Below, in pieces: positions 1 through 8,510 of a stretch of DNA of 64,000 nucleotides. How positions within the stretch are numbered: the first letter of the stretch is position 1; every line of letters starts with the position of its first letter. This stretch comes from an uncultured Roseburia sp. (GTDB lineage Bacteria; Bacillota; Clostridia; Lachnospirales; Lachnospiraceae), in assembly GCA_947644305.1 (NCBI GenBank), contig CANRYS010000009.1, positions 1 to 64,000 on the forward strand, given 5' to 3'. The position numbers and the translations under genes were made by a program. The notes under the pieces are model-generated. The model was not told where the DNA came from. It did no database searches and worked only from the letters and a program-made list of their open reading frames with translations.

Positions 1-46
1 TATACTTGTTATCATCCTCTCCCCTCCCGATAATCATCTATTATCG

Positions 47-976
47 TTACCAGCCTCCCACCCTCATCTGATTCCTGGGATGCTTGGTTTTCAGTATCTC
101 CATCTGCTTCCGGCTGGCAACCTCCGTATAGATCTGGGTCGTCAGGATGGAAGAATGCCCCAGCATTTTCTGGATATAACGGATGTCCACATCCTCTTCC
201 AGAAGCAGGGTGGCAAAGGTGTGCCGGAACATGTGAGGGGTTATGTTCAGACAGATTCCGGCCTGTCTGGCATACTTTTTGATCATCTTGCGGGCAGACT
301 GCTCTGAGTAACGTTTTCCGTATCGGTTGAGAAAAAAGAACTGCTCAGTCTGGATCTCCTTCTTCCAGTGGGCGCGGTACTTCTTCATCTGATGAAGTAC
401 TGCGGTATTTCCGATCTGGATATAGCGCTCTTTGGAGCCTTTGCCACGGATGCACAGAATCCCCTGCTCCAGATCCACCCGGTCTGGTCTCAGATGGCAA
501 AGCTCGGAAATTCTCAGACCTGTGGCAAATAATAGTTCAACTACTGCCAGATCCCGCTCCACAGTTATTCTCTGCCAGGGAGTCAGATCTTTGTCATTTT
601 GAAGCGAATACATAAACGCTAACAGCTGCTCCACCTGAACTGCAGGTATGGTTCGGGGAAGCACTTTTTCCTCCCGGAAATCCATACGGATCCTGCGCAA
701 AGGATTTGCCTCTATCTTCTCCTCCATTTCGAGGTAATTGTAAAATGCCTTCAGGCTTGCAATCTTGCGCTTGACCGTTTTCTGTTTATACCTCTGATGA
801 AGTCCGATCACATAGCTCTCCAATGTCTTTTTGGGAACCATAAGGGATTCCTCCTGACAGAACGCTTTAAACTGCAGCAGATCATTGGCATAGGCACGTA
901 TCGTCTTTTCATCCAGTCTGCGTTGGTTGGTACAAAAATATAAATATTCCTGAATTGCCTCATCCATTGTTTTCAT
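47..976 (-). CDS. Tyrosine recombinase/integrase, XerC/XerD-like
   Basis: This 309-residue protein has the layout of a site-specific tyrosine recombinase. An N-terminal SAM-like core-binding domain (about residues 5-90) is followed by a catalytic domain. The catalytic set is visible: Arg in the GLRISEL box, the HMFRHTFAT box with His-x-x-Arg, the LGH box, and the nucleophile Tyr in QIYTEV. The start is supported by an AAAAAGGAGAG ribosome site just upstream. The length fits XerC/XerD-type enzymes, which resolve dimers or invert or integrate DNA. No second recombinase or obvious att site lies beside it, so a chromosomal Xer role and a mobile-element role cannot be told apart. It is followed only by a weak hairpin (about 29-46). 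Confidence 0.88.
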   Translation of the reverse strand: MKTMDEAIQEYLYFCTNQRRLDEKTIRAYANDLLQFKAFCQEESLMVPKKTLESYVIGLHQRYKQKTVKRKIASLKAFYNYLEMEEKIEANPLRRIRMDFREEKVLPRTIPAVQVEQLLAFMYSLQNDKDLTPWQRITVERDLAVVELLFATGLRISELCHLRPDRVDLEQGILCIRGKGSKERYIQIGNTAVLHQMKKYRAHWKKEIQTEQFFFLNRYGKRYSEQSARKMIKKYARQAGICLNITPHMFRHTFATLLLEEDVDIRYIQKMLGHSSILTTQIYTEVASRKQMEILKTKHPRNQMRVGGW

Positions 977-1277
977 TTGTATGCTCTCCTTTTTTATTCA
1001 AGGATACCATACTTCTCACGTTTAAGGCATAAATATCTGAATCTATTCTTGTCCAACTAATGCTACGGATTGCTTCGTTGTTAGTACTATTATAGCATCT
1101 TTTTTTCCTCTTGTGTTGAAAATGCCGTGAACGACATAAACTTGCGACAAACGACATAATTGTATACGATTTTCCGAGATTTAAAAAATAATTTTTTTTG
1201 ATTTTTGAACCTGGAAGCAGTTCATTTCTGGAAAAATATGTATCCCCTCAGCATTATATTAATGAAGATATATTAAA

Positions 1278-1356
1278 CCGCGAGCGTCACGTTTCGCAAG
1301 ACCGCTCAGGTTCGCGGGTACGCTCGAATTCCTTGCGAGTAAGCTCGCAGGTATTC
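1278..1356. repeat. GC-rich cluster of short inverted repeats in the 977-1437 gap
   Basis: The 460-base gap between the recombinase and spoVG is AT-rich except for this block. It contains several nested palindromes, for example CGAGCGT (from about 1281) against ACGCTCG (to about 1324), CTCG/CGAG, and CGAG-taag-CTCG. It looks like a REP-type intergenic element. A related core (TTCGCGGG) recurs near 25590. I see no convincing gene in the rest of the gap. Confidence 0.4.
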
Positions 1357-1372
1357 TCACTTTACCTTCGCG

Positions 1373-1418
1373 TAAAAAAATTCAGCCACCCCGGGAACAC
1401 ACCCGACTGGCGGCTGAA
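1373..1418 (-). terminator. Rho-independent terminator of the glgC-glgD-spoVG operon
   Basis: On the minus strand a stem TTCAGCC...GGCTGAA, with extra G/C pairing inside, is followed directly by a run of seven T. It lies about 20 bases after the spoVG stop codon. Confidence 0.85.
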
Positions 1419-1437
1419 CTTATTGTTGGAAACATTT

Positions 1438-1713
1438 TTAATTTTCATCCGGTAATTCATCTAGTGCCTGTTTAAAACGCTCCACGATTGCTTCCTGAAG
1501 TAAGTTCCTCATCTCAGCGTTGATGGGATGGGCAATATCCCTATACTCGTCACCGTGAGTCTTCTTACTTGGCATCGCAATAAAAAAACCTCTTTCGCCC
1601 TCGATGACCTTGATATCGTGAACGACAAATGAATCATCAAATGTAACTGACGCTACCGCCTTCATCTTGGACTCGTTACTAACAACTCGAATGCGAATAT
1701 CTGTTATTTGCAT
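1438..1713 (-). CDS. spoVG: SpoVG, septation/sporulation regulator
   Basis: The 91-residue product matches the SpoVG family over its full length: an N-terminal MQITDIRIR beta strand, [28 protein letters not shown] and the IAHPIN motif. SpoVG is a small nucleic-acid-binding protein that modulates cell division at sporulation onset and many other genes in Firmicutes. The start at 1713 is chosen because AAGGAGGAACAAAGG precedes it; an upstream in-frame start at 1755 lies inside glgD and has no ribosome site. It begins only 22 bases after the glgD stop codon, with a 6-bp hairpin (1728-1743) between them, so it is probably cotranscribed with glgC-glgD. Confidence 0.95.
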   Translation of the reverse strand: MQITDIRIRVVSNESKMKAVASVTFDDSFVVHDIKVIEGERGFFIAMPSKKTHGDEYRDIAHPINAEMRNLLQEAIVERFKQALDELPDEN

Positions 1714-1735
1714 CCTTTGTTCCTCCTTACTGTTT

Positions 1736-2857
1736 TTACAGTACGTAACGCGCATTCTTTTCCAACACTATTTTAATTTTTTCCGGTTCTCCAACATAGT
1801 TGGAGTTTGCTCGAATGGTATCATGGCTCTCAACGATGCAATTCTCAATGTAAGTATTATCGCCAATATACACATCATTTAAAATGATGGAATTGCGAAT
1901 GGTACAGTTATTACCTACGTACACTTCTTTAAACAAAATGGAATTACTTACCTCACCATTGATAATACATCCACTTGAAATCAGACTGTTTGTCACCTTG
2001 GACCCGGCATTGTATTTCGCTGGTGGCAAGTCCTCAATCTTGGAGGCAACCATTGGGTACTGATTAAAGAAATAGTCCCTTGTCTCCCGATTCAGGAAAT
2101 CCATATTGGTCTTATAATATGAATCAACTGTTGTGATATTACTCCAATAGGAGTCCATCTGATATGCATACAGCTTTTTCAAGCCTCTGTAACGGATAAA
2201 TATATCCTTCACCAGATCAAAACCGCCTTCATTGCCTGCCTTTTCGATTAGTTCGATCAATTGCCTGCGGCGTATCACATAAATACCTGTGGATACCGTT
2301 GTCTTTGATGTAACGATCGGTTTCTCCTCGTACTCTGTCACCAGTCCAGATTCGTCGATCGATACCACACCAAATCTACTAGGGTCATCCCGTTCCCCGA
2401 GATCCTTTGTTACGATGGTGATGTCCGCATTCTTCTCTACATGAAACTCCAGCACCTTATTCAGATCCAGTTTATACACACAGTCTCCCGAGGCAATCAC
2501 CACATAAGGCTCATGGCTTGATTTCAGAAAATCAATATTCTGGGCAATGGCATCTGCTGTGCCCCGATACCAGTAACTGTTATCCTGAGTCTGAGTAGGT
2601 GTAAATACGAACAGCCCACCCTGTTTTCTACCAAAGTCCCACCATTTAGATGAACTCAAATGCTGGGTCAATGATTTTGAATTATACTGGGTAAATACAG
2701 CAACTTTACTGATGTGAGAGTTTGACATACTGCTAAGCGCAAAGTCAATACTGCGATAACCTCCTGCAATCGGCAGCGCAGAAGTGGCTCTCTTTGTCGT
2801 AAGTTCCGTCATGCGTGTGCTGCTTCCACCAGCTAAAATAATCCCTATCGCTCTCAT
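1736..2857 (-). CDS. glgD: GlgD, regulatory/partner subunit of ADP-glucose pyrophosphorylase
   Basis: This 373-residue protein has an N-terminal nucleotidyltransferase fold ([13 protein letters not shown], residues 4-16) and a C-terminal left-handed beta-helix with hexapeptide-like repeats (about 285-350). It follows GlgC and resembles it, but the N-terminal GGxGxRL loop is altered to GGSSTRM, as expected for GlgD. In Firmicutes GlgD pairs with GlgC to make ADP-glucose for glycogen synthesis. Its start codon overlaps the glgC stop codon (ATGA), so the two are translationally coupled. Confidence 0.95.
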   Translation of the reverse strand: MRAIGIILAGGSSTRMTELTTKRATSALPIAGGYRSIDFALSSMSNSHISKVAVFTQYNSKSLTQHLSSSKWWDFGRKQGGLFVFTPTQTQDNSYWYRGTADAIAQNIDFLKSSHEPYVVIASGDCVYKLDLNKVLEFHVEKNADITIVTKDLGERDDPSRFGVVSIDESGLVTEYEEKPIVTSKTTVSTGIYVIRRRQLIELIEKAGNEGGFDLVKDIFIRYRGLKKLYAYQMDSYWSNITTVDSYYKTNMDFLNRETRDYFFNQYPMVASKIEDLPPAKYNAGSKVTNSLISSGCIINGEVSNSILFKEVYVGNNCTIRNSIILNDVYIGDNTYIENCIVESHDTIRANSNYVGEPEKIKIVLEKNARYVL

Positions 2858-4131
2858 AATATGTCACCTGCCTTTATCAAAGTTCCGCCGCCTTCGAGTA
2901 CATTATCTGGATAGTCCTCTTTCGTTGTGACCCCTGATATGGCAGTGTTTTTACCGATTGTAACACCATCCGGTATTACCGTATCATCCCCAACTGTAAC
3001 AAGATTGAATGCATAAACATCCGGTTTCACCTGATTCACGGCACCGTCTTCTCCTGCCCCCAATTTGCAGTTGTCTCCGATGACCGTATCCTCTGCTACA
3101 ATGGTCTTGTCTAACACCGTGTTCTTACCAATCCTGGTAGAATTCATAATAATAGAATCCCTGACGATCGCCCCCTCTTCAATAATAACGTTCGATCCGA
3201 TCACTGAGTTATGTACCTCACCGTACACTTCACAGCCATCTCCCATGATTGCCTTGTCTATGATGGCTGAATCCGCAATATACTGCGGGCGCAACCACTC
3301 ATTCTTAGTATAAATCTTCCAGAATTCCTCGTACAAATTAAATACAGGAATCAGGTCGATCAGCTCCATATTGGACTCCCAATAAGATCCCAGAGTCCCC
3401 ACATCCTTCCAATAGCCATTAAACTCATAAGCAAAAATCCGGTCTCCCCGTTCATGACAGTATGGAATGATGTGCTTTCCAAAATCACAGCCCGGCTGAT
3501 CCCTAAGCGTGATCAGAGCCTCTTTGAGCACTGGCCAGGAGAAAATGTAAATCCCCATGGAGGCAAGATTACTTCTTGGCTGCTCCGGTTTCTCCTGAAA
3601 CTCCAAAATCCTCCGGCTGTCATCCGTAATACACACCCCAAACCGATTTGCCTCTTCAATCGGCACTGGAATCGTAGCCAAAGTAACATCCGCATTGTTT
3701 GACTTATGAAAGTCAAGCATTACCTGATAATCCATCTTGTAAATATGATCTCCACCCAATATCAGAACATAGTCTGGATTATAATAGTCCATATATTTTA
3801 AGTTCTGATAAATCGCATTCGCGGTACCGGTATACCATTCACTGCTATTACTTTTCTCATAAGGAGGGAGAATAGAGACACCTCCCACATTCCTGTCCAG
3901 ATCCCATGGAATACCAATCCCAATATGAGTATTCAGTTTGAGAGGCTGATACTGTGTCAATACTCCCACAGTGTCAACTCCTGAATTAATACAGTTACTC
4001 AATGGAAAATCAATGATACGATACTTTCCCCCAAAAGCAACAGCAGGTTTTGCTACATTGGCGGTCAGAACACCAAGGCGGGATCCCTGGCCTCCAGCCA
4101 GCAACATAGCTATCATTTCTTTCTTTATCAT
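2854..4131 (-). CDS. glgC: GlgC, glucose-1-phosphate adenylyltransferase
   Basis: The catalytic subunit of ADP-glucose pyrophosphorylase makes ADP-glucose from ATP and glucose-1-phosphate, the committed step of bacterial glycogen synthesis. The 425-residue protein has the pyrophosphorylase loop GGQGSRLG (residues 13-20), the GIYIF and DVGT segments of the sugar-nucleotide site, and a C-terminal beta-helix. The start at 4131 is chosen because AGGGGTGA precedes it. A longer frame to 4281 exists, but its first 50 residues are unlike the family and cover the leader. First gene of the glgC-glgD-spoVG operon. Confidence 0.96.
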   Translation of the reverse strand: MIKKEMIAMLLAGGQGSRLGVLTANVAKPAVAFGGKYRIIDFPLSNCINSGVDTVGVLTQYQPLKLNTHIGIGIPWDLDRNVGGVSILPPYEKSNSSEWYTGTANAIYQNLKYMDYYNPDYVLILGGDHIYKMDYQVMLDFHKSNNADVTLATIPVPIEEANRFGVCITDDSRRILEFQEKPEQPRSNLASMGIYIFSWPVLKEALITLRDQPGCDFGKHIIPYCHERGDRIFAYEFNGYWKDVGTLGSYWESNMELIDLIPVFNLYEEFWKIYTKNEWLRPQYIADSAIIDKAIMGDGCEVYGEVHNSVIGSNVIIEEGAIVRDSIIMNSTRIGKNTVLDKTIVAEDTVIGDNCKLGAGEDGAVNQVKPDVYAFNLVTVGDDTVIPDGVTIGKNTAISGVTTKEDYPDNVLEGGGTLIKAGDIL

Positions 4132-4156
4132 GTAATCACCCCTGTTGTAGTTAGTA

Positions 4157-4206
4157 CCTGCCGGAGACGTGAATCCCGCAGGCCGTATTTGTATAAAAAG
4201 ATTATA
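4157..4206 (-). promoter_or_regulatory. Probable glgC promoter (-10) and leader hairpin
   Basis: On the minus strand GTTATAAT gives a perfect -10 hexamer (4201-4206); the -35 region is AT-rich but weak. Downstream, the leader contains an imperfect GC-rich hairpin (CCTGC...GCAGG, about 4157-4184) placed 25 bases before the glgC start codon. It has no T-run and so is probably not a terminator. Confidence 0.45.
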
Positions 4207-4406
4207 ACACACATGATACAAAAAATAAATAATTTTCATAAAAATTTTTTGTTTTTTTTTACTTTTTTGGTAATTTTGCACAAACCAAAAAGAGTGCGCT
4301 CATACATTTTCACCTTTCCCTTGTAATTTCTGTATATTCGATTTATACTTATAGCAGTTTCAACATATTCTTATTAATAATGAAAAGAAGGGATGGTTTC
4401 AGAGCT

Positions 4407-5789
4407 ATGTATAATATTGACTTTAGTGTTCCACAAACGGCATATTTTATCGGTATTGGCGGTATCAGTATGAGTGGTTTTGCGGAGCTTCTTCAGACCA
4501 TGGGATTTACGGTAACAGGTTCTGACCGGACAGAGTCAAAAATCACCAGACATCTGGAAGGGCTTGGGATAAAAGTAGTATATGAACAAAAGCGTGAAAA
4601 TATAACCTCTAATATAGATTTTATTGTTTATACGGCGGCAATTTCAGAGGACAATCCAGAATATGTCCGCGCAAAAGAATTAGGGATTCCCATGATGGAG
4701 CGGGCTTCCATGGTCGGTCAGGTGATGAAAAATTATCCTACCGCCATCGCCGTTGCCGGCACCCATGGCAAAACTTCCACCACCTCTATTGCCTCTCATA
4801 TCCTTTTGGAAGCAGATATGGATCCTACCATCTCTGTAGGTGGCATTCTGCCAGAGATCGGAGGAAACATTCGAGTTGGGAGATCCAAAAATTTTATCAC
4901 TGAGGCATGTGAATACACCAACAGCTTTCTCAAATTTTTCCCCACCATCGGAATCGTTCTTAATATAGAAGCAGAACACCTGGATTTTTTCAAAGATCTG
5001 CAAGATATCCGAGACAGCTTTCGACGTTTTTCAGAGCTTATTCCCGCTGAAGGCACTTTGATCATTAATGCAGACATTGAAAATTATGAGGAGATCACCA
5101 AGGGACTTGCCTGCCAAGTCATCACCTATTCTGTGGACAATAAAGAGGCTGATTTTTCAGCTTCTGATATTGAATTTGACAAAATGGGCTGCGGCAGCTT
5201 TACACTTCTACACAATGGCACAAAAACAGACCACTATACCCTTGGCATCGTCGGAAAACACAATATTTCCAACACCCTCGCCTGCCTAGCTTTGGCCTCC
5301 CTTTTTGGCATCTCTCCAGAAGTGTGTCAGGGTGGTCTATCCAAATATAAAGGAACAGAACGCCGCTTTGAGCTCAAAGGAGAATACAACGGCGCCACAA
5401 TTATTGACGACTATGCACACCACCCGACAGAAGTACGCGCCACATTGACTTCCGCTAAGAACTACCCTCATAAGACATTATGGGTCGCTTTCCAGCCCCA
5501 CACCTATTCACGCACCAAAAACTTCCTAACAGACTTCAGCGATGCGCTCTCCCTCGCTGATAAAATCGTCTTGGCCGATATCTATGCCGCCAGGGAAAAA
5601 GACCCCGGCGATATTTCCTCCAAAGACCTGGCAGATCAGCTCAAAAAGTTGGGCAAAGAAGTCTTCTACATCGGTAGTTTAAATGAGATAAAAAACTTTT
5701 TTGAGAAAAATTTAATGAACGATGATTTGTTGATAACTATGGGAGCAGGAAACATAGTGGAAGTTGGGGAAGAATTGCTCAAGCAATAA
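4407..5789 (+). CDS. murC: MurC, UDP-N-acetylmuramate--L-alanine ligase
   Basis: This ATP-dependent Mur ligase adds L-alanine to UDP-MurNAc, the first step of the peptidoglycan stem peptide, in the cytoplasm. The 460-residue product shows the N-terminal Rossmann motif GIGGISMSG (residues 16-24), the ATP loop GTHGKTSTT (118-126), the central H...HLDFF segment and the C-terminal DDYAHHPTE motif. I prefer the start at 4407, because AAGAAGGGA lies upstream of it and the family begins here. An alternative start at 4380 adds nine residues and has no ribosome site. It runs opposite to glgC and is followed immediately by the DnaA-box region. Confidence 0.95.
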   Translation: MYNIDFSVPQTAYFIGIGGISMSGFAELLQTMGFTVTGSDRTESKITRHLEGLGIKVVYEQKRENITSNIDFIVYTAAISEDNPEYVRAKELGIPMMERASMVGQVMKNYPTAIAVAGTHGKTSTTSIASHILLEADMDPTISVGGILPEIGGNIRVGRSKNFITEACEYTNSFLKFFPTIGIVLNIEAEHLDFFKDLQDIRDSFRRFSELIPAEGTLIINADIENYEEITKGLACQVITYSVDNKEADFSASDIEFDKMGCGSFTLLHNGTKTDHYTLGIVGKHNISNTLACLALASLFGISPEVCQGGLSKYKGTERRFELKGEYNGATIIDDYAHHPTEVRATLTSAKNYPHKTLWVAFQPHTYSRTKNFLTDFSDALSLADKIVLADIYAAREKDPGDISSKDLADQLKKLGKEVFYIGSLNEIKNFFEKNLMNDDLLITMGAGNIVEVGEELLKQ

Positions 5790-5790
5790 G

Positions 5791-5991
5791 TTATCCACAT
5801 TATTCACAGTCTTATCAACAATGAGTAGAAAAGACAGGCTGTGGATACTTTTTTTCTTTTTTAATTTTGTGAATAACTATATTTTTCTTACAAACCCAAA
5901 TAAAGGGCGAAAAATAGTCGTTTTTAAGATTTTTTTCTACATGAATAGTATGTCCAATTATTAGTTATCCACACTATACACATTATCCACA
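5791..5991. promoter_or_regulatory. Cluster of DnaA boxes upstream of the primosome operon
   Basis: Within 200 bases there are three exact TTATCCACA boxes (5791-5799, 5965-5973, 5983-5991) and two TTATTCACA boxes (5800-5808, and 5868-5876 on the minus strand). There are also two near matches: 5812-5820, and 5840-5848 on the minus strand. Between them lies a very AT-rich stretch (about 5848-5950). DnaA, the replication initiator, binds TTATNCACA sites cooperatively. The cluster starts one base after the murC stop and ends 38 bases before the -35 of the dnaD promoter. It could control that promoter or titrate DnaA; a replication origin is less likely given gene orientation. Confidence 0.8.
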
Positions 5992-6028
5992 GCTTTTGTT
6001 CTACTGAAAAAGTACATTTTTTTGCCTA

Positions 6029-6057
6029 TTTACAGATTCAAAAAATTAGGGTATTAT
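6029..6057 (+). promoter_or_regulatory. Sigma-A-type promoter of the dnaD-dnaI operon
   Basis: TTTACA (6029-6034) and TATTAT (6052-6057) are separated by 17 bases, about 80 bases before the dnaD start codon and just downstream of the DnaA boxes. After it come two copies of TTAACTT within the untranslated leader (about 6090-6110). Confidence 0.55.
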
Positions 6058-6137
6058 CTAGAGTGCAAAGCAAGTATTTGTCACAATTAACTTGCAGTTA
6101 ACTTACATTTCAGAAATTTCAGGAGGCAGTACAGAGC

Positions 6138-7352
6138 ATGGGGGTAACATTAACAAATCATTTTTTAGAATGCAGCACACAGGTTCCGAATCGGTTTATC
6201 GATGAATATATGCCCCACGCGAATGGCAGTTTCGTGAAAGTGTATCTGTATCTACTAAGACAGATGAGCTCCGGCACAACCGCACTGACCATCGAAAGCA
6301 TGGCGGATATGCTCTCCAATACAGAGGCGGATATCCTGCGCGCATTACATTATTGGGAAAAACAAGGGCTTTTATCCATTTCGTTAAAAGATGGACAACC
6401 GGATGGCATCTGCCTTCTTCCCTTTCCAGAGAATGACAACTTTGTCAGACATGTCGTTAGACCTGCTTCTACTAAGGATTCGATCCCTTACAGACAGCCA
6501 GAGAGTAAGGCAGAACAGGAGATAGCCGCCGCCAAAGATACGTATCCAGAACGTATTTACGAGCCGGAATTTCAACCAGTTTCTCAGCCAGACTTTCAAC
6601 ATACTTCCGAGTCAGACTTAAATTATACTTCCGAGCCAGACTTAAATTATACTTCGGAGCCAGAACTTCCCAAACGCCATACCTATTCTCCTCTTCAGGC
6701 AGAGGCATTGAAAAAAGACGAAGAAATCGACGCCTGCCTGAGTATGGTAGAAGCCCTATTGGGCACTACCATGGGAGATGCCCATATGCAGCTAGTTCTC
6801 TATCTCATGTCAGATCTCGGTTTTTCTTCCGAACTTGTGATCACATTATACGAGACCGCATTGTCACGGGGAAAGAGTAAGACCGCTTACCTTGAAACCA
6901 TTGCCCTAGACTGGGCAAAAAAGGGGATACATACAGCAAAAGAAGCGCTGGAAGAAGCTTCTTCCTTTAACGGTACATATAAGCTCGTGTCAAGTGCTTT
7001 AGGAATCCGACGCGCCCTGGCTCCCGCCGAAAAACGTATTATAGACAAATGGGAAGATTACCATTTTGCAGATCCTATTATTGAAGAGGCATGTAGCCGC
7101 ACAGTTCTGCAATCAGGAGACACCAATTTAAACTATACTTCTAAAATACTGGAAGATTGGCATCAAAAAGGTGTAACCTGTTTAAAAGATATTGATGACT
7201 GTGATAAATCATATTTCCGGCAAAAAACCATTACTGCCCAAAACAATAGCCGGACTTCTACAGCGGCAAAAAATAAATTCCAGAATTTTCCACAAAGAGA
7301 TTATTCCCAGGAGGATTATGCTGATCTGGAAAAACAGCTACTGCATCCGTAA
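6138..7352 (+). CDS. DnaD-domain primosome protein
   Basis: The 404-residue product has an N-terminal winged-helix region (about 10-100) and a charged linker. Two C-terminal DnaD/DnaB2-type helical domains follow, each ending in the family motif YxxxIxxxW: YLETIALDW near residue 252 and YTSKILEDW near 335. In Bacillus, DnaD and DnaB help load the replicative helicase at the origin; many Clostridia carry one two-domain protein of this kind next to a DnaI-like loader, as here. AGGAGGCAG supports the start. The linker holds a short tandem repeat (LNYTSEPD) with near-identical 24-base units. Expression is probably under DnaA influence, given the boxes upstream. Confidence 0.88.
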   Translation: MGVTLTNHFLECSTQVPNRFIDEYMPHANGSFVKVYLYLLRQMSSGTTALTIESMADMLSNTEADILRALHYWEKQGLLSISLKDGQPDGICLLPFPENDNFVRHVVRPASTKDSIPYRQPESKAEQEIAAAKDTYPERIYEPEFQPVSQPDFQHTSESDLNYTSEPDLNYTSEPELPKRHTYSPLQAEALKKDEEIDACLSMVEALLGTTMGDAHMQLVLYLMSDLGFSSELVITLYETALSRGKSKTAYLETIALDWAKKGIHTAKEALEEASSFNGTYKLVSSALGIRRALAPAEKRIIDKWEDYHFADPIIEEACSRTVLQSGDTNLNYTSKILEDWHQKGVTCLKDIDDCDKSYFRQKTITAQNNSRTSTAAKNKFQNFPQRDYSQEDYADLEKQLLHP

Positions 7353-7446
7353 TATATAAAGACTGACACATCGATTTGAACCAACACAAATATAATTTCT
7401 TTGCCGACAGCAACATATATCCTGTGTGATTGGAGAAAAATATGCT

Positions 7447-8448
7447 ATGCAGCTATTAAACGAACAATTTAATTCTATCTATTTGGAATACAATGAAACC
7501 CAGTTGCGGAACAGCCGCCTTCTTTTGGAGCGTCAGAAGGAAATTCATGCCAAAATTCCTGAAATCGCAGAGCTGGACCGCCGGATTTCTGAACTATCTC
7601 TCAACGCCGCAAAGCTGGCGCTGGATGGATCTACGACAGATTCATCAAATTTGAATCATGACATTAAAACGATTTCTCAGAAAAAAGCGGTACTTCTCTC
7701 ACAGCATGGCTATCCGAAAAACTACCTGCAGCCTATCTATAGTTGTCCAGACTGCCAGGATACTGGGTATATTGGTGACGAAAAATGTCACTGCTTCCGC
7801 AAACGGATCGTCTCGTATCTCTATGAACAATCCAATCTTCAAGACGTTTTTAAAACAGAGAATTTTTCACAATTTAATGAAGAATATTATCCAGATGACT
7901 ATGTAGAGAATTCTACCGGAATGACGCCTCGGGATAACATTCGCAGGATACGGGAAACTGCTCTGTCTTTCAGCCAAAATTTTCATCAAACCCACGACAA
8001 CCTTTTATTATATGGTAACACCGGTGTCGGAAAAACTTTTCTGACTCATTGTATCGCTGGAGAGGCTCTGCAGCACTCTCACACCGTTGTCTACTTAACC
8101 TCTCTCGGTCTATTTGATATTTTAGAGAAGAACAAGTTCGATAAGAATCTGACTTCTGTGGAAAAAAGCGCGACAGTCTCCTATATTCTTGACTGTGATC
8201 TTCTGATCATTGATGACCTCGGCACAGAACTGAACAACGGCTTTACCTCTTCACAGCTCTATCAGGTGATCGACACCCGCTTGATCCATAAGAGATCTAC
8301 GATCATCTCTACGAATCTTTCCTTTGATGATCTTAGGGAACAGTACAGCGAGCGAATTTTCTCAAGGTTAACTAGCAGTTACACTCTACTGAAACTGACT
8401 GGAGACGATATCCGTCTCAAAAAGGCGATTACCGCCAGACATACATAG
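7447..8448 (+). CDS. Helicase loader ATPase, DnaI/DnaC type
   Basis: This AAA+ ATPase probably loads the DnaB-type replicative helicase. The N-terminal half carries a zinc-type cluster CPDCQDTG...CHC, as in Bacillus DnaI. The C-terminal half has a Walker A (GNTGVGKT) and a Walker B (LLIIDDLGTE), followed by the STNLSFDDL sensor region. The start at 7447 (333 residues) is preferred because TGGAGAA lies nine bases upstream. A GTG at 7426 would add seven residues without a ribosome site. It lies about 90 bases after the DnaD-domain gene, in the same direction, forming a primosome pair. Confidence 0.9.
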   Translation: MQLLNEQFNSIYLEYNETQLRNSRLLLERQKEIHAKIPEIAELDRRISELSLNAAKLALDGSTTDSSNLNHDIKTISQKKAVLLSQHGYPKNYLQPIYSCPDCQDTGYIGDEKCHCFRKRIVSYLYEQSNLQDVFKTENFSQFNEEYYPDDYVENSTGMTPRDNIRRIRETALSFSQNFHQTHDNLLLYGNTGVGKTFLTHCIAGEALQHSHTVVYLTSLGLFDILEKNKFDKNLTSVEKSATVSYILDCDLLIIDDLGTELNNGFTSSQLYQVIDTRLIHKRSTIISTNLSFDDLREQYSERIFSRLTSSYTLLKLTGDDIRLKKAITARHT

Positions 8449-8510
8449 GCCTTCTATTGCCATACTGGCATTAGTACATAAATAACACTATACATTTGGA
8501 GGAAACATTC

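Noticed and set aside
960-1157. Small minus-strand frame upstream of the recombinase
   Set aside because: It runs through the recombinase ribosome site and promoter region and has no homologue that I recognise.
5764-5964. Open frame after murC
   Set aside because: It overlaps the DnaA boxes, is Phe/Lys-rich from AT-rich DNA and has no ribosome site.
5791-5991. Main chromosomal origin (oriC)
   Set aside because: DnaA boxes and an AT-rich stretch are present, but dnaA and dnaN are not adjacent and most genes to the right run on the minus strand, which would be head-on to a fork leaving this site.
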